The notes beneath the pieces were generated by a model. The model made no database searches. It was given only the letters and a program-made list of their open reading frames with translations, and was not told the origin of the DNA. Below are positions 63,723 to 64,000 of a stretch of 64,000 nt of DNA, piece after piece. The stretch is from positions 1 to 64,000 of the forward strand of contig SCMT01000009.1 of assembly GCA_005502915.1 (NCBI GenBank), in the 5' to 3' direction. The DNA comes from Lysobacteraceae bacterium 2PB. GTDB taxonomy: Bacteria; Pseudomonadota; Gammaproteobacteria; Xanthomonadales; Xanthomonadaceae. Within the stretch, counting starts at the first letter, position 1. Each line of letters starts with the position of its first letter. The position numbers were made by a program, and so were the translations under genes.

Positions 63723-64000
63723 ATGTCCCAGCGTTTCACGAACCCCCGGTCCTCGTCGCGCATGCTCGTCATCGGCGCCGCGCTCGCGGTGTCCCTGGCC
63801 GCGCCGCTGGCCATTGCCGCCGACGGCGCCGCCACGCAGACGAAGGCGCACGAATCGTCGCAGCAGCCGGTCGAGGACAGCTGGATCACCACGAAGGTGA
63901 AGGCCGACCTGCTGGCCGACGAGCAGACCAAGGGTCTGGACATCAACGTCAGCACGACCAACGGCGTCGTCACTCTGGCCGGTCGCCTCGACAGCGCCGT
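63723..64000 (+). CDS. BON-domain periplasmic protein (3' end outside window)
   Basis: The first 92 residues are visible. A signal peptide (ALAVSLAAPLAIA) is followed by a BON domain (SWITTKVKADLLADEQTKGLDINVSTTNGVVTLAGRLDS). BON proteins of this OsmY type bind membranes or maintain the periplasm under osmotic stress. A sigma54-like element lies upstream. Confidence 0.85.
   Translation, partial: MSQRFTNPRSSSRMLVIGAALAVSLAAPLAIAADGAATQTKAHESSQQPVEDSWITTKVKADLLADEQTKGLDINVSTTNGVVTLAGRLDSA

Overview
The window is chromosomal DNA of a high-GC gammaproteobacterium of the Xanthomonadaceae/Lysobacteraceae type (Lysobacter- or Luteimonas-like). The main pointers are a tonB-exbB-exbD-exbD cluster next to pdxJ, secreted alpha-lytic-type and lysyl-endopeptidase-like proteases, a secreted endonuclease I, a DcaP-type porin, and interspersed G/C-run palindromes of a kind I associate with this family. 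Almost all of it is dense single-copy gene content. I see no prophage, transposase, rRNA or CRISPR array.

Layout. 1-2.8 kb: TonB energy transduction (partial tonB, exbB, three exbD). 2.8-10.4 kb: pdxJ, cardiolipin synthase, a PA0069-type radical SAM protein, a GlxA-type regulator, a dienelactone hydrolase-like protein, a 2OG-Fe(II) oxygenase and fbp. 10.9-13.4 kb: rpmB-rpmG and a modular secreted protease. 13.6-24.9 kb: an acetate-use region with a transporter-fused hybrid histidine kinase, a LuxR-type response regulator directly behind acs, and a divergent DcaP porin plus MHS-type permease. 25-33.8 kb: tatCBA, a SYLF protein, hemH, queF, a LysM protein, a YecA/SEC-C protein and a probably Tat-exported epimerase-like protein. 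34-39.4 kb: alpha-lytic-type protease, icd and aceK. 40-49.6 kb: a methyltransferase, rluE-like, piuC-like, sulfotransferase-like, hrpB, endonuclease I. 49.6-64 kb: a beta-lactamase-like hydrolase, tatD, an RND adaptor and pump, thiol and Cys-rich periplasmic proteins, an ABC-2 exporter, ferredoxin-NADP reductase, rdgC, ttcA and a partial BON protein. acs, its candidate regulators, icd, aceK and fbp together point to controlled growth on acetate and gluconeogenic carbon.

The most unusual part is 17.73-18.96 kb. A strong sigma70-like promoter (TTGACA, 17-bp spacer, TAGCAT) drives a 23-residue, leucine-rich leader peptide. A perfect-stem intrinsic terminator follows, then four tandem 77-nt tRNA genes with leucine anticodons (CAG, CAG, GAG, CAA). 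All four have a 5-nt class I variable loop instead of the long arm expected of bacterial tRNA-Leu. Twenty-one bases after the fourth tRNA begins a PTH2-like peptidyl-tRNA hydrolase gene, and then a small CPXCG zinc-binding protein. The leucine codons in the dense part of the leader (UUG, CUG, CUG, CUU) match the four encoded anticodons one for one. I read this as a leucine-responsive, attenuation-controlled operon for a noncanonical tRNA-Leu set with its own peptidyl-tRNA-handling protein. I know of no described system with this architecture.

Other points worth a look: a duplicated hrpB tail that makes a 40-codon, translationally coupled mini-ORF; a secreted 69-residue protein with four CX3C motifs; an 11-bp perfect inverted repeat between acs and the porin gene; and two inverted pairs of a REP-like element.
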